From Pseudoalteromonas espejiana DSM 9414 (GTDB taxonomy: Bacteria > Pseudomonadota > Gammaproteobacteria > Enterobacterales > Alteromonadaceae), in NCBI RefSeq assembly GCF_002221525.1, contig NZ_CP011028.1:259001-323000 (forward strand): a stretch of DNA of 64,000 bases, written 5' to 3'. The first letter of the stretch is position 1. Each line of letters starts with the position of its first letter. This document shows positions 22,649-35,621 of the stretch, one piece after another. The notes beneath the pieces are model-generated. The model was not told the DNA's origin. It did not search any database and worked only from the letters and a program-made list of their open reading frames with translations. The translations under genes and the position numbers were made by a program.

Positions 22649-22772
22649 AGATAGATTTTTCCTAATCTCTTCTGGCTCTCGCCGTAAAAAGCATCTCTAT
22701 CAGTTTTTTGATAGGGAAGAGTAAAACAGGGAAGCCGAGTGTCGGTGACCCATTAAACCAGGAGTAACACCC

Positions 22773-23267
22773 ATGGCTTTAAATCTTCAAGGCAAAAAAG
22801 CAATTGTTGCTGAAGTCAACGAAGCAGCCAATGGTGCTCTTTCTGCAGTTGTTGCAGATTCTCGTGGTGTAGCAGTAGGCGCAATTACAGCCCTTCGTAA
22901 AGAAGCTCGTGAAGCTGGTGTATGGATGAAAGTTGTTCGTAACACTCTAGCAAAACGTGCTGTTGAAGGTACTGAATTTGAATGCCTATCTGATTCGTTA
23001 GTTGGTCCAAGCTTAATCGCTTTCTCATCAGAGCACCCAGGTGCTGCTGCGCGTATCTTCTCAGATTTCGCGAAAAAGAATGAGAAATTCGAAGTTAAAA
23101 CGGCCGCTTTTGAAGGAAATGTTGTAGATGCAGCAATGCTTGCTACATTACCTACATACGATGAAGCTGTTGCACGCTTAATGAGCGCTATGAAAGAAGC
23201 GTCTGCTGGCAAATTGTGTAAAACAATTGAAGCAGTACGTGTACAGAAAGAAGAGCAAGCTGCTTAA
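22773..23267 (+). CDS. rplJ: 50S ribosomal protein L10
   Basis: L10 is the base of the L12 stalk that recruits translation factors, and it represses its own mRNA. The 164-aa product begins [19 protein letters not shown] and has the RNA-binding segment [17 protein letters not shown]; the C-terminal helix [20 protein letters not shown] carries the L12 dimer sites. A strong SD site (CCAGGAG) precedes the ATG. Confidence 0.98.
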   Translation: MALNLQGKKAIVAEVNEAANGALSAVVADSRGVAVGAITALRKEAREAGVWMKVVRNTLAKRAVEGTEFECLSDSLVGPSLIAFSSEHPGAAARIFSDFAKKNEKFEVKTAAFEGNVVDAAMLATLPTYDEAVARLMSAMKEASAGKLCKTIEAVRVQKEEQAA

Positions 23268-23343
23268 TTTTAAGCTGTTTAACCTCCCTTTCGGTGTAAA
23301 ATTTATTTGGACCTAGAGTCCGTTAATTATTAGGAAATTTGTA

Positions 23344-23706
23344 ATGTCTGTAACTAAAGACCAAATCCTTGACGCAATTGCTGAAATGTCAGTAATGGAC
23401 GTTGTTGCTCTTGTTGAAGCAATGGAAGAAAAATTCGGCGTAACTGCTGCAGCTGCTATGGTAGCAGGTCCTGCTGCTGAAGCTGCTGAAGAGAAAACAG
23501 AATTTGACGTAATCCTTACTGGCGCTGGCGCTAACAAGGTTGCGGCAATCAAAGCTGTACGTAGCGCAACTGGCCTTGGCCTTAAAGAAGCGAAAGCTCT
23601 TGTTGAAGCTGCTCCTGCACCTATCAAAGAAGGTGTATCTAAAGAAGAAGCTGAAGCACTTGCAAAAGACCTTACTGAAGCTGGTGCTGAAGTTGAGGTT
23701 AAGTAA
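23344..23706 (+). CDS. rplL: 50S ribosomal protein L7/L12
   Basis: L12 forms the multimeric stalk that binds EF-G and EF-Tu and stimulates their GTPase. The 120-aa acidic protein has an N-terminal dimerisation helix pair ([20 protein letters not shown]), an alanine-rich hinge ([16 protein letters not shown]) and the globular factor-binding domain ([20 protein letters not shown]). It sits 76 bp after rplJ. A stem-loop follows before rpoB. Confidence 0.98.
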   Translation: MSVTKDQILDAIAEMSVMDVVALVEAMEEKFGVTAAAAMVAGPAAEAAEEKTEFDVILTGAGANKVAAIKAVRSATGLGLKEAKALVEAAPAPIKEGVSKEEAEALAKDLTEAGAEVEVK

Positions 23707-23747
23707 TCTAGCTGACGCTAGGTTCGCTGCCTGAGTAATCAGGCAAG

Positions 23748-23780
23748 GGCTGGTGATTATTTAATCACCGGCCTTTTTGC
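23748..23780 (+). terminator. rplL-rpoB attenuator
   Basis: GGCTGGTGATTA pairs with TAATCACCGGCC around a TT loop (one T/G-type mismatch), followed by TTTTT, in the 272-bp rplL-rpoB gap. In E. coli a partial terminator at this place lowers rpoBC expression relative to rplJL; the same role is likely. Confidence 0.8.
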
Positions 23781-23978
23781 GCTATAGAGTTATGTATTCC
23801 TATAGCTCAAATAAAATCTGATTTTCTCTTTACTTTCAACGCTTTATAGTTTGCTAGTGTTGGTAAGGCGGAGTTGATTAGAACAACAATTAAATGTTGT
23901 AAATCTTGGCATAGATGCCAGTTAAGTCTGTTCTTACAAGAACAGGTCGGGTCAAAGATCAGCAAGCTGAGGAACCCC

Positions 23979-26900
23979 ATGGCTTACTCTTATTCTGAAA
24001 AGAAACGTATCCGTAAGGATTTTGGTAAACGTCCACAAGTTTTGGATATACCTTTCTTACTGTCGACGCAGTTAGAATCGTTTAAAAAATTCTTAGTCCC
24101 AGACGCTGATGGCGATCATGGTTTGGAAGCTGCCTTCCGTTCTGTGTTCCCTATTAAAAGCTACTCGGGAAATTCTGAGCTTCAATACGTAAGTTATCGT
24201 ATTGGTGAGCCAGTATTCGATGTAAAAGAATGTCAAATTCGCGGTGTGACTTATTCTGCTCCACTTCGCGTGAAACTGCGTCTTGTAGTTATGGACAAAG
24301 AAGCTCCAGGCACAGTTAAAGACATTAAAGAGCAAGAAGTTTACATGGGCGAAATTCCGCTCATGACTGATACCGGTACTTTTGTAATCAATGGTACAGA
24401 GCGTGTTATCGTTTCTCAGCTACACCGTAGCCCTGGTGTATTCTTTGATAACGACCGCGGTAAAACCCATTCATCGGGTAAAGTGTTATATAACGCTCGC
24501 GTTATACCTTACCGTGGTTCATGGTTAGACTTCGAATTTGATGCAAAAGATAACTTATATGTGCGTATTGACCGCCGTCGTAAATTACCGGCGTCTATCA
24601 TTTTACGTGCACTTGAGTACTCTAGCGAACAAATCCTAGATATGTTCTTCGAAAACACCGCGTTTGAAGTAACTGACGGTAAAGTTCTTATGGAACTTGT
24701 GCCTTCACGTTTACGTGGTGAAACTGCCGCTTTTGATATCAAAGGCGAAGACGGTGAAGTACTTGTTGAAGCGGGTCGTCGTATTACGGCACGTCACATC
24801 AAGAGCATCGAGAAAAAAGGCATTAGTCAATTAGAAGTACCACATGAGTACATCATTGGTCGTGTTGTAGCTAAAAACTATGTTGATGAGTCAACTGGTG
24901 AAGTAATTGCAAACGCTAATGACGAGCTATCACTAGAGTTGATGGCTGAATTGGTTAAAGCAGGTCACACTAAAATTGATACGTTATATATCAATGAAGT
25001 GGACAGCGGCGCTTACATGTCAAATACATTAAATATTGACTCGTCTAGCAACCGTTTAGAAGCATTAGTAGAAATTTACCGCATGATGCGCCCAGGCGAG
25101 CCACCGACGAAAGACGCGGCTGAAGCCTTATTTGAGAACTTGTTCTTCTCTGAAGAGCGTTATGACTTATCTACTGTAGGTCGTATGAAGTTCAATAGCC
25201 GTGTTGGTTACGATACAGACACAGGCCCTGGCACATTAAGCAAAGAAGACATCGTGTCTGTTATGAAAGTATTAATTGCTATTCGTAACGGTCAAGGCGA
25301 TGTTGATGATATTGACCACTTAGGCAACCGTCGTATACGTAGTGTTGGCGAAATGGCTGAGAACCAATTCCGTGTTGGTCTAGTACGTGTAGAGCGTGCT
25401 GTACGTGAGCGTTTAAGCTTAGGTGACCTTGACGCGATAATGCCACAAGATCTTATTAACGCTAAGCCTATTTCGGCAGCGGTTAAAGAGTTCTTCGGCT
25501 CGTCTCAGTTATCACAGTTTATGGACCAAAATAACCCGCTATCAGAAGTAACGCATAAGCGTCGTATTTCTGCATTAGGTCCGGGCGGTCTAACTCGTGA
25601 GCGTGCAGGCTTTGAAGTACGTGACGTTCACGTAACTCACTACGGTCGCGTATGTCCAATCGAGACTCCTGAGGGTCCAAACATCGGTCTAATTAACTCG
25701 TTATCTACGTACGCACGTACAAATGATTACGGTTTCTTAGAAACACCTTACCGTAAAGTGGTAGATGGTGTAGTTACTGATGAAGTTGATTATTTATCAG
25801 CCATTGAAGAAGGTCAGTTTGTTATCGCACAAGCGAACTCAAACTTAACTGAAACCAATGAGTTTGTTGATGAACTTATTCCGTGTCGTCACAAAGGTGA
25901 ATCTACCTTTATGGGTCGCATGGACCAGCAATATATGGATGTATCACCACAACAGGTGATCTCTGTAGCGGCAGCACTTATCCCGTTCCTAGAACACGAT
26001 GATGCTAACCGTGCATTGATGGGGTCAAACATGCAACGTCAAGCAGTACCAACATTGAAAGCGGATAAGCCGTTAGTAGGTACAGGTATTGAGTTAACAC
26101 TAGCGAAAGATTCTGGTGTAACGATTGTTGCTAAACGTGGTGGTGAAGTAATGTACGCCGATGCGAGTCGCATCGTTGTAAACGTACATGACGATGAGCG
26201 TATTCCTGGTGAAGCGGGCATCGACATTTACAACCTTACTAAATACACACGTTCTAACCAAAATACATGTATTAACCAAAAACCAACTTGTATGGTTGGC
26301 GAACCGGTTACTCGTGGTGACGTGTTAGCAGATGGTCCTTCGACTGACTTAGGTGACTTAGCCCTTGGTCAAAACCTTCGCGTGGCATTCATGCCATGGA
26401 ACGGTTACAACTTCGAGGATTCAATCTTACTATCAGAGCGCGTAGTTGAAGAAGATCGTCTAACGACTATCCACATTCAAGAACTACAGTGTGTTGCCCG
26501 TGATACTAAATTAGGTCCTGAAGAGATCACTGCAGATATCCCGAATGTGGGTGAGTCTGCACTAGGCAAGCTTGATGAATCAGGCGTTGTTTATATTGGT
26601 GCTGAAGTTAAAGGCGGCGATATCCTAGTAGGTAAAGTGACTCCGAAAGGCGAGACGCAATTAACACCTGAAGAGAAGCTACTGCGTGCTATCTTCGGCG
26701 AAAAAGCGTCTGACGTTAAAGACAGCTCTTTACGTGTACCAAACTCTGTAACTGGTACTGTAATTGACGTGCAAGTTTTCACCCGTGATGGTGTTGAAAA
26801 AGATAAGCGCGCGTTAGAAGTTGAAGACATGCAGCTTCGCGAAGCGAAGAAAGACTTCAACGAAGAGTTCCGTATTCTAGAAGCGGGTGTATTAGACCGT

Positions 26901-28004
26901 GCGCGCAAGTTACTTGTAGCTGCAGGCTTCGATGAAGACAACTTAACGTCACTAAATGCTGAAAAGCTACTTACTCAAAGTCTTGCACAAGAAGATAAGC
27001 AAGCTGAACTTGAGCAACTAGCTGCACAGTACGATGAGCTTAAAGCTGAATACGATAAGAAGTTTGAAAACAAACGTCGTAAAATTACTCAAGGTGATGA
27101 CTTAGCACCAGGCGTACTTAAGATTGTTAAAGTATACCTAGCTGTTAAACGTCGTATCCAACCGGGTGATAAAATGGCGGGTCGTCACGGTAACAAAGGT
27201 GTTATCTCGACTATCGTACCAGTAGAAGATATGCCATACGATGATAAAGGTCGTACGGTAGATATCGTACTAAATCCACTAGGTGTACCATCACGAATGA
27301 ACATCGGTCAGATCCTTGAAACACATATGGGTCTAGCTGCACGTGGTATTGGTGAGCGCTTAGAGGAAATGATGAAGGAACAACGTGAGCTGCATGAGCT
27401 ACGTGAATTCATCAAGCAAGCTTACGAAATCGGTGAATCTCGTCAAGAAGTAGATATTGCTAGCTTCTCTGATGATGAAATTCGTCGTTTAGCTGATAAC
27501 TTAAAAGGTGGTTTACCAATCGCTACTCCTGCATTTGATGGCGCTAAAGAAGACGAAATCAAAGACATGCTAGAGCTTGGTGGATACCCAAGAAGTGGTC
27601 AGGTTACACTCTATGATGGCCGTACTGGCGATCAGTTTGAACGTCAAGTAACCGTTGGTTACATGTACATGCTTAAACTTAACCACTTGGTTGACGATAA
27701 GATGCACGCACGTTCTACTGGTTCTTACAGCCTTGTTACTCAGCAGCCGCTGGGTGGTAAAGCACAGTTCGGTGGCCAGCGTTTTGGTGAGATGGAAGTA
27801 TGGGCACTTGAAGCTTACGGTGCTGCTTACACTCTACAAGAAATGCTAACAGTGAAATCGGATGACGTGAACGGTCGTACTAAGATGTATAAAAACATCG
27901 TTGATGGTAACCATAAAATGGAACCAGGTATGCCAGAATCGTTCAACGTATTGTTGAAAGAAATCCGCTCACTGGGTATCAACATCGAGTTGGAAGAAAA
28001 TTAA
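23979..28004 (+). CDS. rpoB: RNA polymerase subunit beta
   Basis: RpoB forms one pincer of RNA polymerase and much of the active centre and rifampicin pocket. The product from this ATG is 1341 aa, matching E. coli (1342). The N-terminus [19 protein letters not shown] is family-true; an in-frame upstream start would add 35 residues that do not fit. The rifampicin region reads [16 protein letters not shown] then [12 protein letters not shown], with usual drug-sensitive residues. Shortly after it DVHVTHYGR replaces the DVHPTHYGR of E. coli. Also visible are [16 protein letters not shown] and [13 protein letters not shown]. Confidence 0.98.
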   Translation: MAYSYSEKKRIRKDFGKRPQVLDIPFLLSTQLESFKKFLVPDADGDHGLEAAFRSVFPIKSYSGNSELQYVSYRIGEPVFDVKECQIRGVTYSAPLRVKLRLVVMDKEAPGTVKDIKEQEVYMGEIPLMTDTGTFVINGTERVIVSQLHRSPGVFFDNDRGKTHSSGKVLYNARVIPYRGSWLDFEFDAKDNLYVRIDRRRKLPASIILRALEYSSEQILDMFFENTAFEVTDGKVLMELVPSRLRGETAAFDIKGEDGEVLVEAGRRITARHIKSIEKKGISQLEVPHEYIIGRVVAKNYVDESTGEVIANANDELSLELMAELVKAGHTKIDTLYINEVDSGAYMSNTLNIDSSSNRLEALVEIYRMMRPGEPPTKDAAEALFENLFFSEERYDLSTVGRMKFNSRVGYDTDTGPGTLSKEDIVSVMKVLIAIRNGQGDVDDIDHLGNRRIRSVGEMAENQFRVGLVRVERAVRERLSLGDLDAIMPQDLINAKPISAAVKEFFGSSQLSQFMDQNNPLSEVTHKRRISALGPGGLTRERAGFEVRDVHVTHYGRVCPIETPEGPNIGLINSLSTYARTNDYGFLETPYRKVVDGVVTDEVDYLSAIEEGQFVIAQANSNLTETNEFVDELIPCRHKGESTFMGRMDQQYMDVSPQQVISVAAALIPFLEHDDANRALMGSNMQRQAVPTLKADKPLVGTGIELTLAKDSGVTIVAKRGGEVMYADASRIVVNVHDDERIPGEAGIDIYNLTKYTRSNQNTCINQKPTCMVGEPVTRGDVLADGPSTDLGDLALGQNLRVAFMPWNGYNFEDSILLSERVVEEDRLTTIHIQELQCVARDTKLGPEEITADIPNVGESALGKLDESGVVYIGAEVKGGDILVGKVTPKGETQLTPEEKLLRAIFGEKASDVKDSSLRVPNSVTGTVIDVQVFTRDGVEKDKRALEVEDMQLREAKKDFNEEFRILEAGVLDRARKLLVAAGFDEDNLTSLNAEKLLTQSLAQEDKQAELEQLAAQYDELKAEYDKKFENKRRKITQGDDLAPGVLKIVKVYLAVKRRIQPGDKMAGRHGNKGVISTIVPVEDMPYDDKGRTVDIVLNPLGVPSRMNIGQILETHMGLAARGIGERLEEMMKEQRELHELREFIKQAYEIGESRQEVDIASFSDDEIRRLADNLKGGLPIATPAFDGAKEDEIKDMLELGGYPRSGQVTLYDGRTGDQFERQVTVGYMYMLKLNHLVDDKMHARSTGSYSLVTQQPLGGKAQFGGQRFGEMEVWALEAYGAAYTLQEMLTVKSDDVNGRTKMYKNIVDGNHKMEPGMPESFNVLLKEIRSLGINIELEEN

Positions 28005-28108
28005 GCCAATTAGATGCTGCAGTTAACCCTGCAGCATCTGTTACGGCTGAATAGAATGTAGGGACGAGATTATCCGTCCTCAAGATTAACTCCGACAGGA
28101 GAGCTAAG

Positions 28109-31100
28109 GTGAAAGACTTACTTAAGTTTCTGAAGCAACAAAATAAGACCGAAGAATTCGATGCAATTCGCATTGGTCTTGCTTCACCAGACATGGTTCG
28201 TTCATGGTCATACGGTGAAGTAAAGAAACCTGAGACTATTAACTACCGTACTTTCAAGCCTGAGCGCGATGGCTTATTCTGTGCCCGTATTTTCGGCCCA
28301 GTGAAAGATTATGAGTGTTTATGTGGTAAATATAAACGCCTTAAACACCGTGGTGTGATCTGTGAGAAGTGTGGCGTTGAAGTTACACTTACTAAAGTGC
28401 GTCGTGATCGTATGGGTCATATCGACCTTGCGAGCCCAGTAGCACATATATGGTTTTTAAAATCATTACCGTCACGTATTGGCTTAATGCTTGATATGAC
28501 GCTTCGTGATATTGAACGTGTTCTTTACTTCGAATCATTCGTAGTAACTGAGCCTGGTATGACAACGCTTGAGCGTGGTCAGCTATTAGGTGAAGAAGAA
28601 TACCTAGATGCACTAGAAGAGCACGGTGATGAGTTTGAAGCTAAGATGGGTGCAGAAGCAGTATTAGACTTGCTTCGTGAACTTGATCTTGGCCAACTAA
28701 TTGCTGAGATGCGTGAAGAGTTACCTACAATTAACTCTGAAACTAAGCGTAAAAAGATTACTAAACGTCTTAAGTTAATGGAATCGTTCCACCAATCAGG
28801 TAATAACCCTGAGTGGATGATCATGACAGTACTTCCAGTATTGCCACCAGATCTACGTCCATTAGTACCACTAGACGGTGGTCGTTTTGCGACATCTGAT
28901 CTAAACGACCTTTACCGTCGTGTTATTAACCGTAATAACCGTCTTAAGCGTCTATTAGATTTAGCAGCTCCAGACATTATTGTACGCAACGAAAAACGTA
29001 TGTTACAAGAAGCGGTTGATGCGCTACTTGATAACGGTCGTCGTGGTCGTGCAATTACAGGTTCTAACAAGCGTCCGCTTAAATCTCTTGCTGATATGAT
29101 CAAGGGTAAGCAAGGTCGTTTCCGTCAGAACTTACTTGGTAAGCGTGTAGATTACTCTGGTCGTTCTGTAATCACTGTTGGTCCTACACTTAAGCTTCAC
29201 CAATGTGGTCTTCCTAAGAAGATGGCACTTGAGCTATTCAAACCATTTATCTATGGCAAATTAGAGCGTCGTGGCATGGCTACGACAATCAAAGCTGCTA
29301 AGAAAATGGTAGAGCGCGAAGTAGCGGAAGTATGGGATGTACTAGACGAAGTAATTCGTGAACATCCAGTATTACTTAACCGTGCACCTACACTTCACCG
29401 TTTAGGTATCCAAGCGTTCGAACCTGTACTAATTGAAGGTAAAGCAATCCATTTACACCCATTAGTATGTGCGGCTTACAACGCCGACTTCGATGGTGAC
29501 CAAATGGCGGTACACGTACCGTTAACGCTTGAAGCTCAGTTAGAAGCTCGTGCACTAATGATGTCTACTAACAACATTCTATCTCCTGAGAATGGTGAGC
29601 CAATCATCGTTCCTTCACAGGATGTTGTATTAGGTCTTTACTACATGACGCGCGATCGCATTAATGCGAAAGGCGAAGGCATTGTATTTAAAGATCCTAA
29701 AGAAGCAGAAAAAGCATACCGTAGTGGTAATGCAGAACTTCACGCTCGCGTAAAAGTTCGTATTAGCCAATCAGTTAAAAATGAAGTAGGCGAAGTAGAA
29801 GATACTATTACGCTTATCGATACTACTGTTGGTCGTGCAATTCTGTCTCTAATTTTACCTAAAGGCATGCCGTTTGAGTCAATCAACCAAGCATTAGGTA
29901 AAAAGCAGATTTCTGGCTTATTAAACGAGTGTTACCGTCGTCTAGGTCTTAAAGACACAGTTGTGTTTGCTGACCAAGTTATGTACACCGGTTTCCACTA
30001 CGCAATGAAGTCAGGTGTTTCAATTGGTATCGATGACTTAGTTATCCCGCCAGTTAAAGCATCAATAATTGAATCAGCTGAAGCTGAAGTTACTGAAATC
30101 AACCAACAATTCCAATCAGGTCTTGTAACGGCTGGCGAAAAGTACAATAAAGTTATCGATATCTGGTCACGTGTAAATGAAAACTTATCACGTGAAATGA
30201 TGGCCAACTTGTCAAAAGACACGGTTATCAATGCTAAAGGTGAAGAAGAAGAGCAACCGTCATTTAACTCAGTGTTTATGATGGCCGACTCAGGTGCTCG
30301 TGGTAGTGCCGCTCAGATCCGTCAGCTAGCAGGTATGCGTGGTCTAATGGCACGTCCAGATGGTTCAATCATCGAGACGCCAATCACGGCTAACTTCCGT
30401 GAAGGTCTAAACGTACTTCAGTACTTCATCTCAACGCACGGTGCGCGTAAAGGTCTTGCCGATACAGCACTTAAAACAGCTAACTCAGGTTACCTAACGC
30501 GTCGTCTAGTAGACGTTGCACAAGATTTGGTAATCAACGAAGACGACTGTGGCACAGAAGATGGCTTAACAATGAAACCGCTTATTGAAGGTGGTGACGT
30601 TGTAGAAGCACTTCGTGAACGTGTACTAGGTCGTGTTGTAGCTGAGCCTGTTGTTATCCCTAATACTAATACTGTATTAGTTGAACGTAACATCATGCTT
30701 GATGAAAAACTGTGTGACCTTTTAGAAGAGCACTCAGTAGATGAAGTTCGCGTACGTTCTGTTATCACATGTGATAACGATTTTGGTGTATGTGCTAAGT
30801 GTTATGGTCGTGACCTTGCACGTGGTCATATCATCAACGCAGGTGAATCAGTAGGTGTTATCGCGGCACAGTCAATCGGTGAGCCGGGTACACAGCTTAC
30901 GATGCGTACGTTCCATATCGGTGGTGCGGCATCAAGAGCATCAGCTGAAAACAACGTACAAGTTAAAACTGACGGTACTTTAAAATTACATAACGCTAAG
31001 TATGTACTTAATACCGACGGTAAGATTGTAATTACTTCACGTTCAACTGAAATCACTATCATTGATAGCTTCGGTCGTGAAAAAGAGCGTTATAAAGTAC

Positions 31101-32281
31101 CTTACGGTGCGGTATTAACAGTGCAAGACAATGCAGAAGTTCAAGGTAACGATATTGTTGCTACTTGGGACCCGCATAGTCACCCAATCGTTCTTGAGCA
31201 TAAATCAAAGATCTCGTTCAGCGACATCGATGATTCAAATACAGAAGCACAAACTGACGAACTAACCGGTTTAACCCGCGTAGTTGTTAAAGACCTTGCT
31301 AAAGTAAATGCTAAAGAGCCTAAGCTTATCATCGAAAGTGAAGAGCGCGGCTTGCAAGAAACACGTCTGCCTTCATTCACTACGATTGAAGTTACAGATG
31401 GCGTTACAGCAAACCCAGGTGACGTACTAGCACGTATTCCGCAAGAAGGTTCGAAAACTCGTGATATCACGGGTGGTCTACCACGCGTAGCCGACTTATT
31501 TGAAGCACGTAAGCCAAAAGATCCAGCTATCTTAGCTGAAATCACAGGTACTATTAGCTTCGGTAAAGAGACTAAAGGTAAGAAGCGTTTAGTTATTACT
31601 CCAGCTGAAGGCGATCATTACGAAGAAATGATTCCTAAGTGGCGTCAACTTAACGTGTTTGAAGGTGAGCAAGTGTCTAAAGGTGAAGTTATCGCCGATG
31701 GTCCTGAATCACCACATGACATCTTACGCCTACGTGGTGTGACTCATGTTGCTAACTACATTGTTAACGAAGTGCAAGAGGTTTACCGTTTGCAGGGCGT
31801 TAAGATCAATGATAAGCACATTGAAACTATTATTCGTCAAATGCTACGTAAATGTACCATTCTTGACGGCGGTGATACTGAGTTCTTAGCGGGTGAGCAA
31901 ATTGAAGTAGCTCGCGTTAATATCGCTAATCGTGACCTTGAAAAACAAGGTAAAATCCCAGCTAAGTTTGAAATACAACTTATGGGTATCACGAAAGCAT
32001 CACTAGCAACAGAATCTTTCATCTCGGCAGCGTCTTTCCAAGAAACAACACGTGTTCTTACAGATGCAGCTGTGAATGGTAAGAGCGATGAGCTTCGTGG
32101 TCTGAAAGAAAACGTAATCGTGGGTCGTTTGATCCCAGCCGGTACTGGCTTTGCGTATCACCAAGACCGTATGGCTCGCCGCAAGCAGGGTGAAGTTGTT
32201 GAAGAGCAAACTGTAAGTGCAGAAGAGGCAACTCAAGCATTAACAGACGCTCTGAACGCAGATTTATCTGGAAATCAATAA
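28109..32281 (+). CDS. rpoC: RNA polymerase subunit beta'
   Basis: RpoC carries the catalytic Mg site. The 1390-aa protein has the N-terminal zinc site [20 protein letters not shown], the absolutely conserved [12 protein letters not shown], the bridge-helix/trigger-loop region around [19 protein letters not shown] and the second zinc cluster ([17 protein letters not shown]). The GTG start with AGGAGAGC just upstream is the same choice as in E. coli. It follows rpoB after 104 bp and is probably cotranscribed with it. Confidence 0.98.
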   Translation: MKDLLKFLKQQNKTEEFDAIRIGLASPDMVRSWSYGEVKKPETINYRTFKPERDGLFCARIFGPVKDYECLCGKYKRLKHRGVICEKCGVEVTLTKVRRDRMGHIDLASPVAHIWFLKSLPSRIGLMLDMTLRDIERVLYFESFVVTEPGMTTLERGQLLGEEEYLDALEEHGDEFEAKMGAEAVLDLLRELDLGQLIAEMREELPTINSETKRKKITKRLKLMESFHQSGNNPEWMIMTVLPVLPPDLRPLVPLDGGRFATSDLNDLYRRVINRNNRLKRLLDLAAPDIIVRNEKRMLQEAVDALLDNGRRGRAITGSNKRPLKSLADMIKGKQGRFRQNLLGKRVDYSGRSVITVGPTLKLHQCGLPKKMALELFKPFIYGKLERRGMATTIKAAKKMVEREVAEVWDVLDEVIREHPVLLNRAPTLHRLGIQAFEPVLIEGKAIHLHPLVCAAYNADFDGDQMAVHVPLTLEAQLEARALMMSTNNILSPENGEPIIVPSQDVVLGLYYMTRDRINAKGEGIVFKDPKEAEKAYRSGNAELHARVKVRISQSVKNEVGEVEDTITLIDTTVGRAILSLILPKGMPFESINQALGKKQISGLLNECYRRLGLKDTVVFADQVMYTGFHYAMKSGVSIGIDDLVIPPVKASIIESAEAEVTEINQQFQSGLVTAGEKYNKVIDIWSRVNENLSREMMANLSKDTVINAKGEEEEQPSFNSVFMMADSGARGSAAQIRQLAGMRGLMARPDGSIIETPITANFREGLNVLQYFISTHGARKGLADTALKTANSGYLTRRLVDVAQDLVINEDDCGTEDGLTMKPLIEGGDVVEALRERVLGRVVAEPVVIPNTNTVLVERNIMLDEKLCDLLEEHSVDEVRVRSVITCDNDFGVCAKCYGRDLARGHIINAGESVGVIAAQSIGEPGTQLTMRTFHIGGAASRASAENNVQVKTDGTLKLHNAKYVLNTDGKIVITSRSTEITIIDSFGREKERYKVPYGAVLTVQDNAEVQGNDIVATWDPHSHPIVLEHKSKISFSDIDDSNTEAQTDELTGLTRVVVKDLAKVNAKEPKLIIESEERGLQETRLPSFTTIEVTDGVTANPGDVLARIPQEGSKTRDITGGLPRVADLFEARKPKDPAILAEITGTISFGKETKGKKRLVITPAEGDHYEEMIPKWRQLNVFEGEQVSKGEVIADGPESPHDILRLRGVTHVANYIVNEVQEVYRLQGVKINDKHIETIIRQMLRKCTILDGGDTEFLAGEQIEVARVNIANRDLEKQGKIPAKFEIQLMGITKASLATESFISAASFQETTRVLTDAAVNGKSDELRGLKENVIVGRLIPAGTGFAYHQDRMARRKQGEVVEEQTVSAEEATQALTDALNADLSGNQ

Positions 32282-32307
32282 ACTCTTATTAATCAACAGA
32301 TTAATAA

Positions 32308-32338
32308 ATCGTAAGGCAGTTATCTACTGTCTTACGAT
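32308..32338 (+). other. Stem-loop after rpoC
   Basis: ATCGTAAGGCAGT pairs with ACTGTCTTACGAT around a 5-base loop (12 of 13 pairs canonical). No T-run follows, so it may protect the 3' end or mark processing, ahead of the U-tailed hairpin downstream. Confidence 0.55.
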
Positions 32339-32370
32339 GAGTTTAGGTTGACAGGTTAAACTTTGCTCAT

Positions 32371-32441
32371 TAAAATTCCGCCACCCATTTACTTGCATGT
32401 ATGTTACAAGCTTGTAAAAAGGGCGGATTTTTTTATTTTTT
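32371..32441 (+). terminator. rpoC operon terminator
   Basis: TCCGCC (near 32378) and GGCGGA (near 32426) pair across a long loop containing ACTTGCATGT, followed by a run of Ts. It ends the rpoBC transcript before rpsL. The long loop makes the exact fold uncertain. Confidence 0.55.
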
Positions 32442-32474
32442 TCAGTAGTAATTTTAATTTCAGGAGCTATTTAA

Positions 32475-32849
32475 ATGGCAACTATTAACCAGCTAGTGCG
32501 TAAGCCACGTCGTAGCAAGGTTACTAAAAGTAACTCAGCTGCGCTTAAAGCGTGTCCGCAAAAGCGTGGTGTATGTACTCGCGTATATACAACTACACCT
32601 AAGAAACCAAACTCAGCGTTACGTAAAGTAGCTCGTGTACGTTTAACTAACGGTTTCGAAGTAACTTCATACATCGGTGGTGAAGGTCATAACCTTCAAG
32701 AGCACAGTGTAATCCTAATCCGTGGTGGTCGTGTTAAAGATTTACCAGGTGTGCGTTTTCACACTGTACGCGGTGCACTTGACTGTGCAGGCGTTAGCGA
32801 CCGTCGTCAAGCTCGTTCTAAATACGGTGCAAAACGCCCTAAAGGCTAA
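32475..32849 (+). CDS. rpsL: 30S ribosomal protein S12
   Basis: S12 sits at the decoding site and sets accuracy. The 124-aa protein is standard: [35 protein letters not shown] and [20 protein letters not shown]. The lysines equivalent to E. coli Lys42 and Lys87, mutated in streptomycin resistance, are both intact. CAGGAGC precedes the ATG. It starts the str operon rpsL-rpsG-fusA-tuf. Confidence 0.98.
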   Translation: MATINQLVRKPRRSKVTKSNSAALKACPQKRGVCTRVYTTTPKKPNSALRKVARVRLTNGFEVTSYIGGEGHNLQEHSVILIRGGRVKDLPGVRFHTVRGALDCAGVSDRRQARSKYGAKRPKG

Positions 32850-32946
32850 TTGTTTTCCGTTAGTAAGGCCAAGCACTAAATATTATTAATTATTGTTTTG
32901 GGTGATTGTTCCAAAAGGACAAACCTGAATAAACCGGAGATACAAA

Positions 32947-33417
32947 ATGCCTAGAAGACGCGTAATAGGTCAACGTAAAATTCTTCCAGATCCTAAGTTC
33001 GGATCGGAACTTCTTGCTAAATTCGTTAACATCGTAATGTTAGACGGCAAGAAATCTACTGCTGAAAAAATTGTTTATGGTGCGCTAGACGTGGCTGCTG
33101 AGAAATCAGGCAAGTCGCACCTAGAAATCTTTGAAACTGCACTTGATAACATCCGCCCACAGGTAGAGGTTAAATCTCGCCGTGTTGGTGGTTCAACTTA
33201 TCAAGTACCAGTTGAAGTACGTCCAGTACGTCGCAACGCATTAGGTATGCGTTGGTTAGTAGACGCTGCACGTAAGCGTGGCGAAAAATCTATGGGCTTA
33301 CGTTTAGCTCAAGAAATCGTTGACGCTGCTGACAACAAAGGCACTGCGGTTAAGAAACGTGAAGACGTTCACCGTATGGCTGAAGCGAATAAAGCATTCG
33401 CACATTACCGTTGGTAA
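32947..33417 (+). CDS. rpsG: 30S ribosomal protein S7
   Basis: S7 nucleates assembly of the 30S head and represses the str operon in E. coli by binding the rpsL-rpsG gap. The 156-aa protein has [20 protein letters not shown], the signature [17 protein letters not shown] and [20 protein letters not shown]. The 97-bp gap before it is long enough for such an S7 site, but I cannot define one. Confidence 0.98.
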   Translation: MPRRRVIGQRKILPDPKFGSELLAKFVNIVMLDGKKSTAEKIVYGALDVAAEKSGKSHLEIFETALDNIRPQVEVKSRRVGGSTYQVPVEVRPVRRNALGMRWLVDAARKRGEKSMGLRLAQEIVDAADNKGTAVKKREDVHRMAEANKAFAHYRW

Positions 33418-33444
33418 TCTGTCCTTAACCTTTAAGAGGATCAT

Positions 33445-35559
33445 ATGGCACGTACAACTCCACTTGAGCGCTACCGTAATATCGGCATAGTAGCTCACGT
33501 AGATGCAGGTAAAACCACCACAACAGAACGTGTTCTGTTCTACACGGGTCTTTCTCATAAGATCGGTGAAGTACATGATGGCGCTGCAACTATGGATTGG
33601 ATGGAGCAGGAACAAGAGCGTGGTATCACAATCACTTCTGCTGCAACAACGTGTTTCTGGAAAGGGATGGACGCGCAATTTGACGACCATCGTATCAATA
33701 TTATTGATACTCCAGGACACGTAGATTTCACTATCGAAGTAGAGCGTTCTTTACGCGTATTAGATGGTGCGGTAGTTGTTCTTTGTGCTTCATCAGGTGT
33801 ACAGCCGCAAACTGAGACAGTTTGGCGTCAAGCGAACAAATACGAAGTTCCAAGAATGATCTTCGTAAATAAAATGGATCGCACGGGCGCTGACTTCTTA
33901 ACGGTTGTTGGCCAGGTGAAATCTCGTCTTGGAGCAACGCCTGTTCCAATCCAGTTGCCAATTGGCGCTGAAGACGACTTTAAAGGTGTTATTGACCTTA
34001 TTAAAATGAAAGCCATTAACTGGAACGAAGCGGACCAGGGTATGACTTTCTCTTATGAGGCAATACCGGCAGAACTTCAAGAGCTTGCTGAAGAATGGCA
34101 CTCTCATTTAGTTGAAAGTGCAGCTGAAGCCTCTGAAGAACTAATGGATAAGTACTTAGAAGGTGAAGAGTTAAGTGAAGCAGAGATTAAATCTGCTTTA
34201 CGTCAACGCACATTAGCGAACGAAATTGTTCCCATTACGTGTGGTAGTGCATTTAAAAACAAAGGTGTTCAAGCTGTGCTTGATGGCGTTGTTGAGTATA
34301 TGCCTGCACCAACACAAGTGAAACAAATCCAAGGTATCCTAGAAAATGGAACTGAGGAAGAACGTCCAGCTGATGATAAAGCGCCGTTTGCTGCACTTGC
34401 ATTTAAGATTGCAACAGACCCGTTTGTTGGCACTTTAACCTTTTTCCGCGTTTACTCTGGTACTGTTAAACAGGGTGACGCGGTTTATAACCCAGTTAAA
34501 AGTAAGCGTGAGCGATTTGGTCGTATCGTACAGATGCATTCAAACTCACGTGAAGAGATCAAAGAAGTTTACGCAGGCGATATTGCGGCAGCTATTGGTC
34601 TTAAAGACGTAACAACAGGTGAAACACTGTGTGATCCGAATTCTATAATTACGCTTGAGCGTATGGAATTCCCAGAACCAGTTATCTCTGTTGCGGTTGA
34701 GCCTCGCACAATCGCTGACCAAGATAAGATGGGTATCGCGTTAGGTAAACTAGCGGCAGAAGATCCTTCTTTTCGTGTACAAACTGACGAAGAATCAGGC
34801 CAGACTATAATCTCTGGTATGGGTGAACTTCACCTAGATATCATTGTCGACCGTATGAAACGTGAATTCAGTGTTGAATGTAACGTTGGTAAGCCGCAGG
34901 TTGCATACCGAGAAGCTATTCGTTCAACTGTTGAAGTTGAAGGGAAGTTTGTACGTCAATCAGGTGGTCGTGGTCAATATGGTCACGTCTGGGTTAAACT
35001 TGAACCGATGGATATTTCGGATGATGAAGCACCAATTTACGAGTTCGTTAACGAAACTGTAGGTGGTTCGGTTCCTAAAGAATTTATCCCTGCGGTAGAT
35101 AAAGGTCTCCAAGAGCAAATGTCTCAAGGTGTACTGGCTGGCTACCCATTACTTGGCGTTAAAGCGACTTTATATGATGGTTCATTCCATGATGTAGATT
35201 CGAATGAAATGGCATTTAAAATAGCAGGTTCAATGGCAATGAAAGCCGGGGCGCTTAAAGCTGACCCTGTTCTTTTAGAACCAATGATGAAGGTTGAAGT
35301 AATCACTCCTGACTCAAACATGGGTGATGTAGTTGGCGACTTAAACCGTCGTCGCGGCATAATCGAAGGCATGGAAGATGCAATAGGTGGACTTAAGCAA
35401 GTTAATGCGCAAGTTCCTCTTTCTGAAATGTTTGGTTATGCAACTGCTTTACGATCTGCAACACAGGGCCGTGCTTCTTACTCTATGGAGTTTTTGAAGT
35501 ACGCTGAAGCCTCTAAAAATGTTGCAGATACAATAATTTCAGCTCGCGCTGTTATATGA
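33445..35559 (+). CDS. fusA: Elongation factor G
   Basis: EF-G drives translocation of tRNA and mRNA and, with RRF, ribosome recycling. The 704-aa five-domain protein matches E. coli EF-G (704 aa). Motifs: G1 [15 protein letters not shown], switch [16 protein letters not shown]3 [10 protein letters not shown]4 NKMDRTGAD and, in domain [26 protein letters not shown] precedes the ATG. It lies 27 bp behind rpsG. Confidence 0.98.
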   Translation: MARTTPLERYRNIGIVAHVDAGKTTTTERVLFYTGLSHKIGEVHDGAATMDWMEQEQERGITITSAATTCFWKGMDAQFDDHRINIIDTPGHVDFTIEVERSLRVLDGAVVVLCASSGVQPQTETVWRQANKYEVPRMIFVNKMDRTGADFLTVVGQVKSRLGATPVPIQLPIGAEDDFKGVIDLIKMKAINWNEADQGMTFSYEAIPAELQELAEEWHSHLVESAAEASEELMDKYLEGEELSEAEIKSALRQRTLANEIVPITCGSAFKNKGVQAVLDGVVEYMPAPTQVKQIQGILENGTEEERPADDKAPFAALAFKIATDPFVGTLTFFRVYSGTVKQGDAVYNPVKSKRERFGRIVQMHSNSREEIKEVYAGDIAAAIGLKDVTTGETLCDPNSIITLERMEFPEPVISVAVEPRTIADQDKMGIALGKLAAEDPSFRVQTDEESGQTIISGMGELHLDIIVDRMKREFSVECNVGKPQVAYREAIRSTVEVEGKFVRQSGGRGQYGHVWVKLEPMDISDDEAPIYEFVNETVGGSVPKEFIPAVDKGLQEQMSQGVLAGYPLLGVKATLYDGSFHDVDSNEMAFKIAGSMAMKAGALKADPVLLEPMMKVEVITPDSNMGDVVGDLNRRRGIIEGMEDAIGGLKQVNAQVPLSEMFGYATALRSATQGRASYSMEFLKYAEASKNVADTIISARAVI

Positions 35560-35621
35560 TTTTAGCTTGTCTGGCTCAATAGTGAGTCAGGCTTTAATTT
35601 CTTAATTAGGAATTTTTTAAG

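Larger units (their letters stand above)
22450..22772 (+). other. rplJ 5' leader region
   Basis: This 323-bp gap carries the rplJ promoter, an AT-rich hairpin at about 22496-22522 near the 5' end of the transcript, the L10-type leader stem at 22581-22648 and finally CCAGGAG before the rplJ ATG. No gene lies in it. Confidence 0.75.

Noticed and set aside
23874..23978. N-terminal extension of rpoB by 35 residues
   Set aside because: The extension does not match RpoB proteins; the ATG at 23979 gives the conserved [16 protein letters not shown] start with an SD site.
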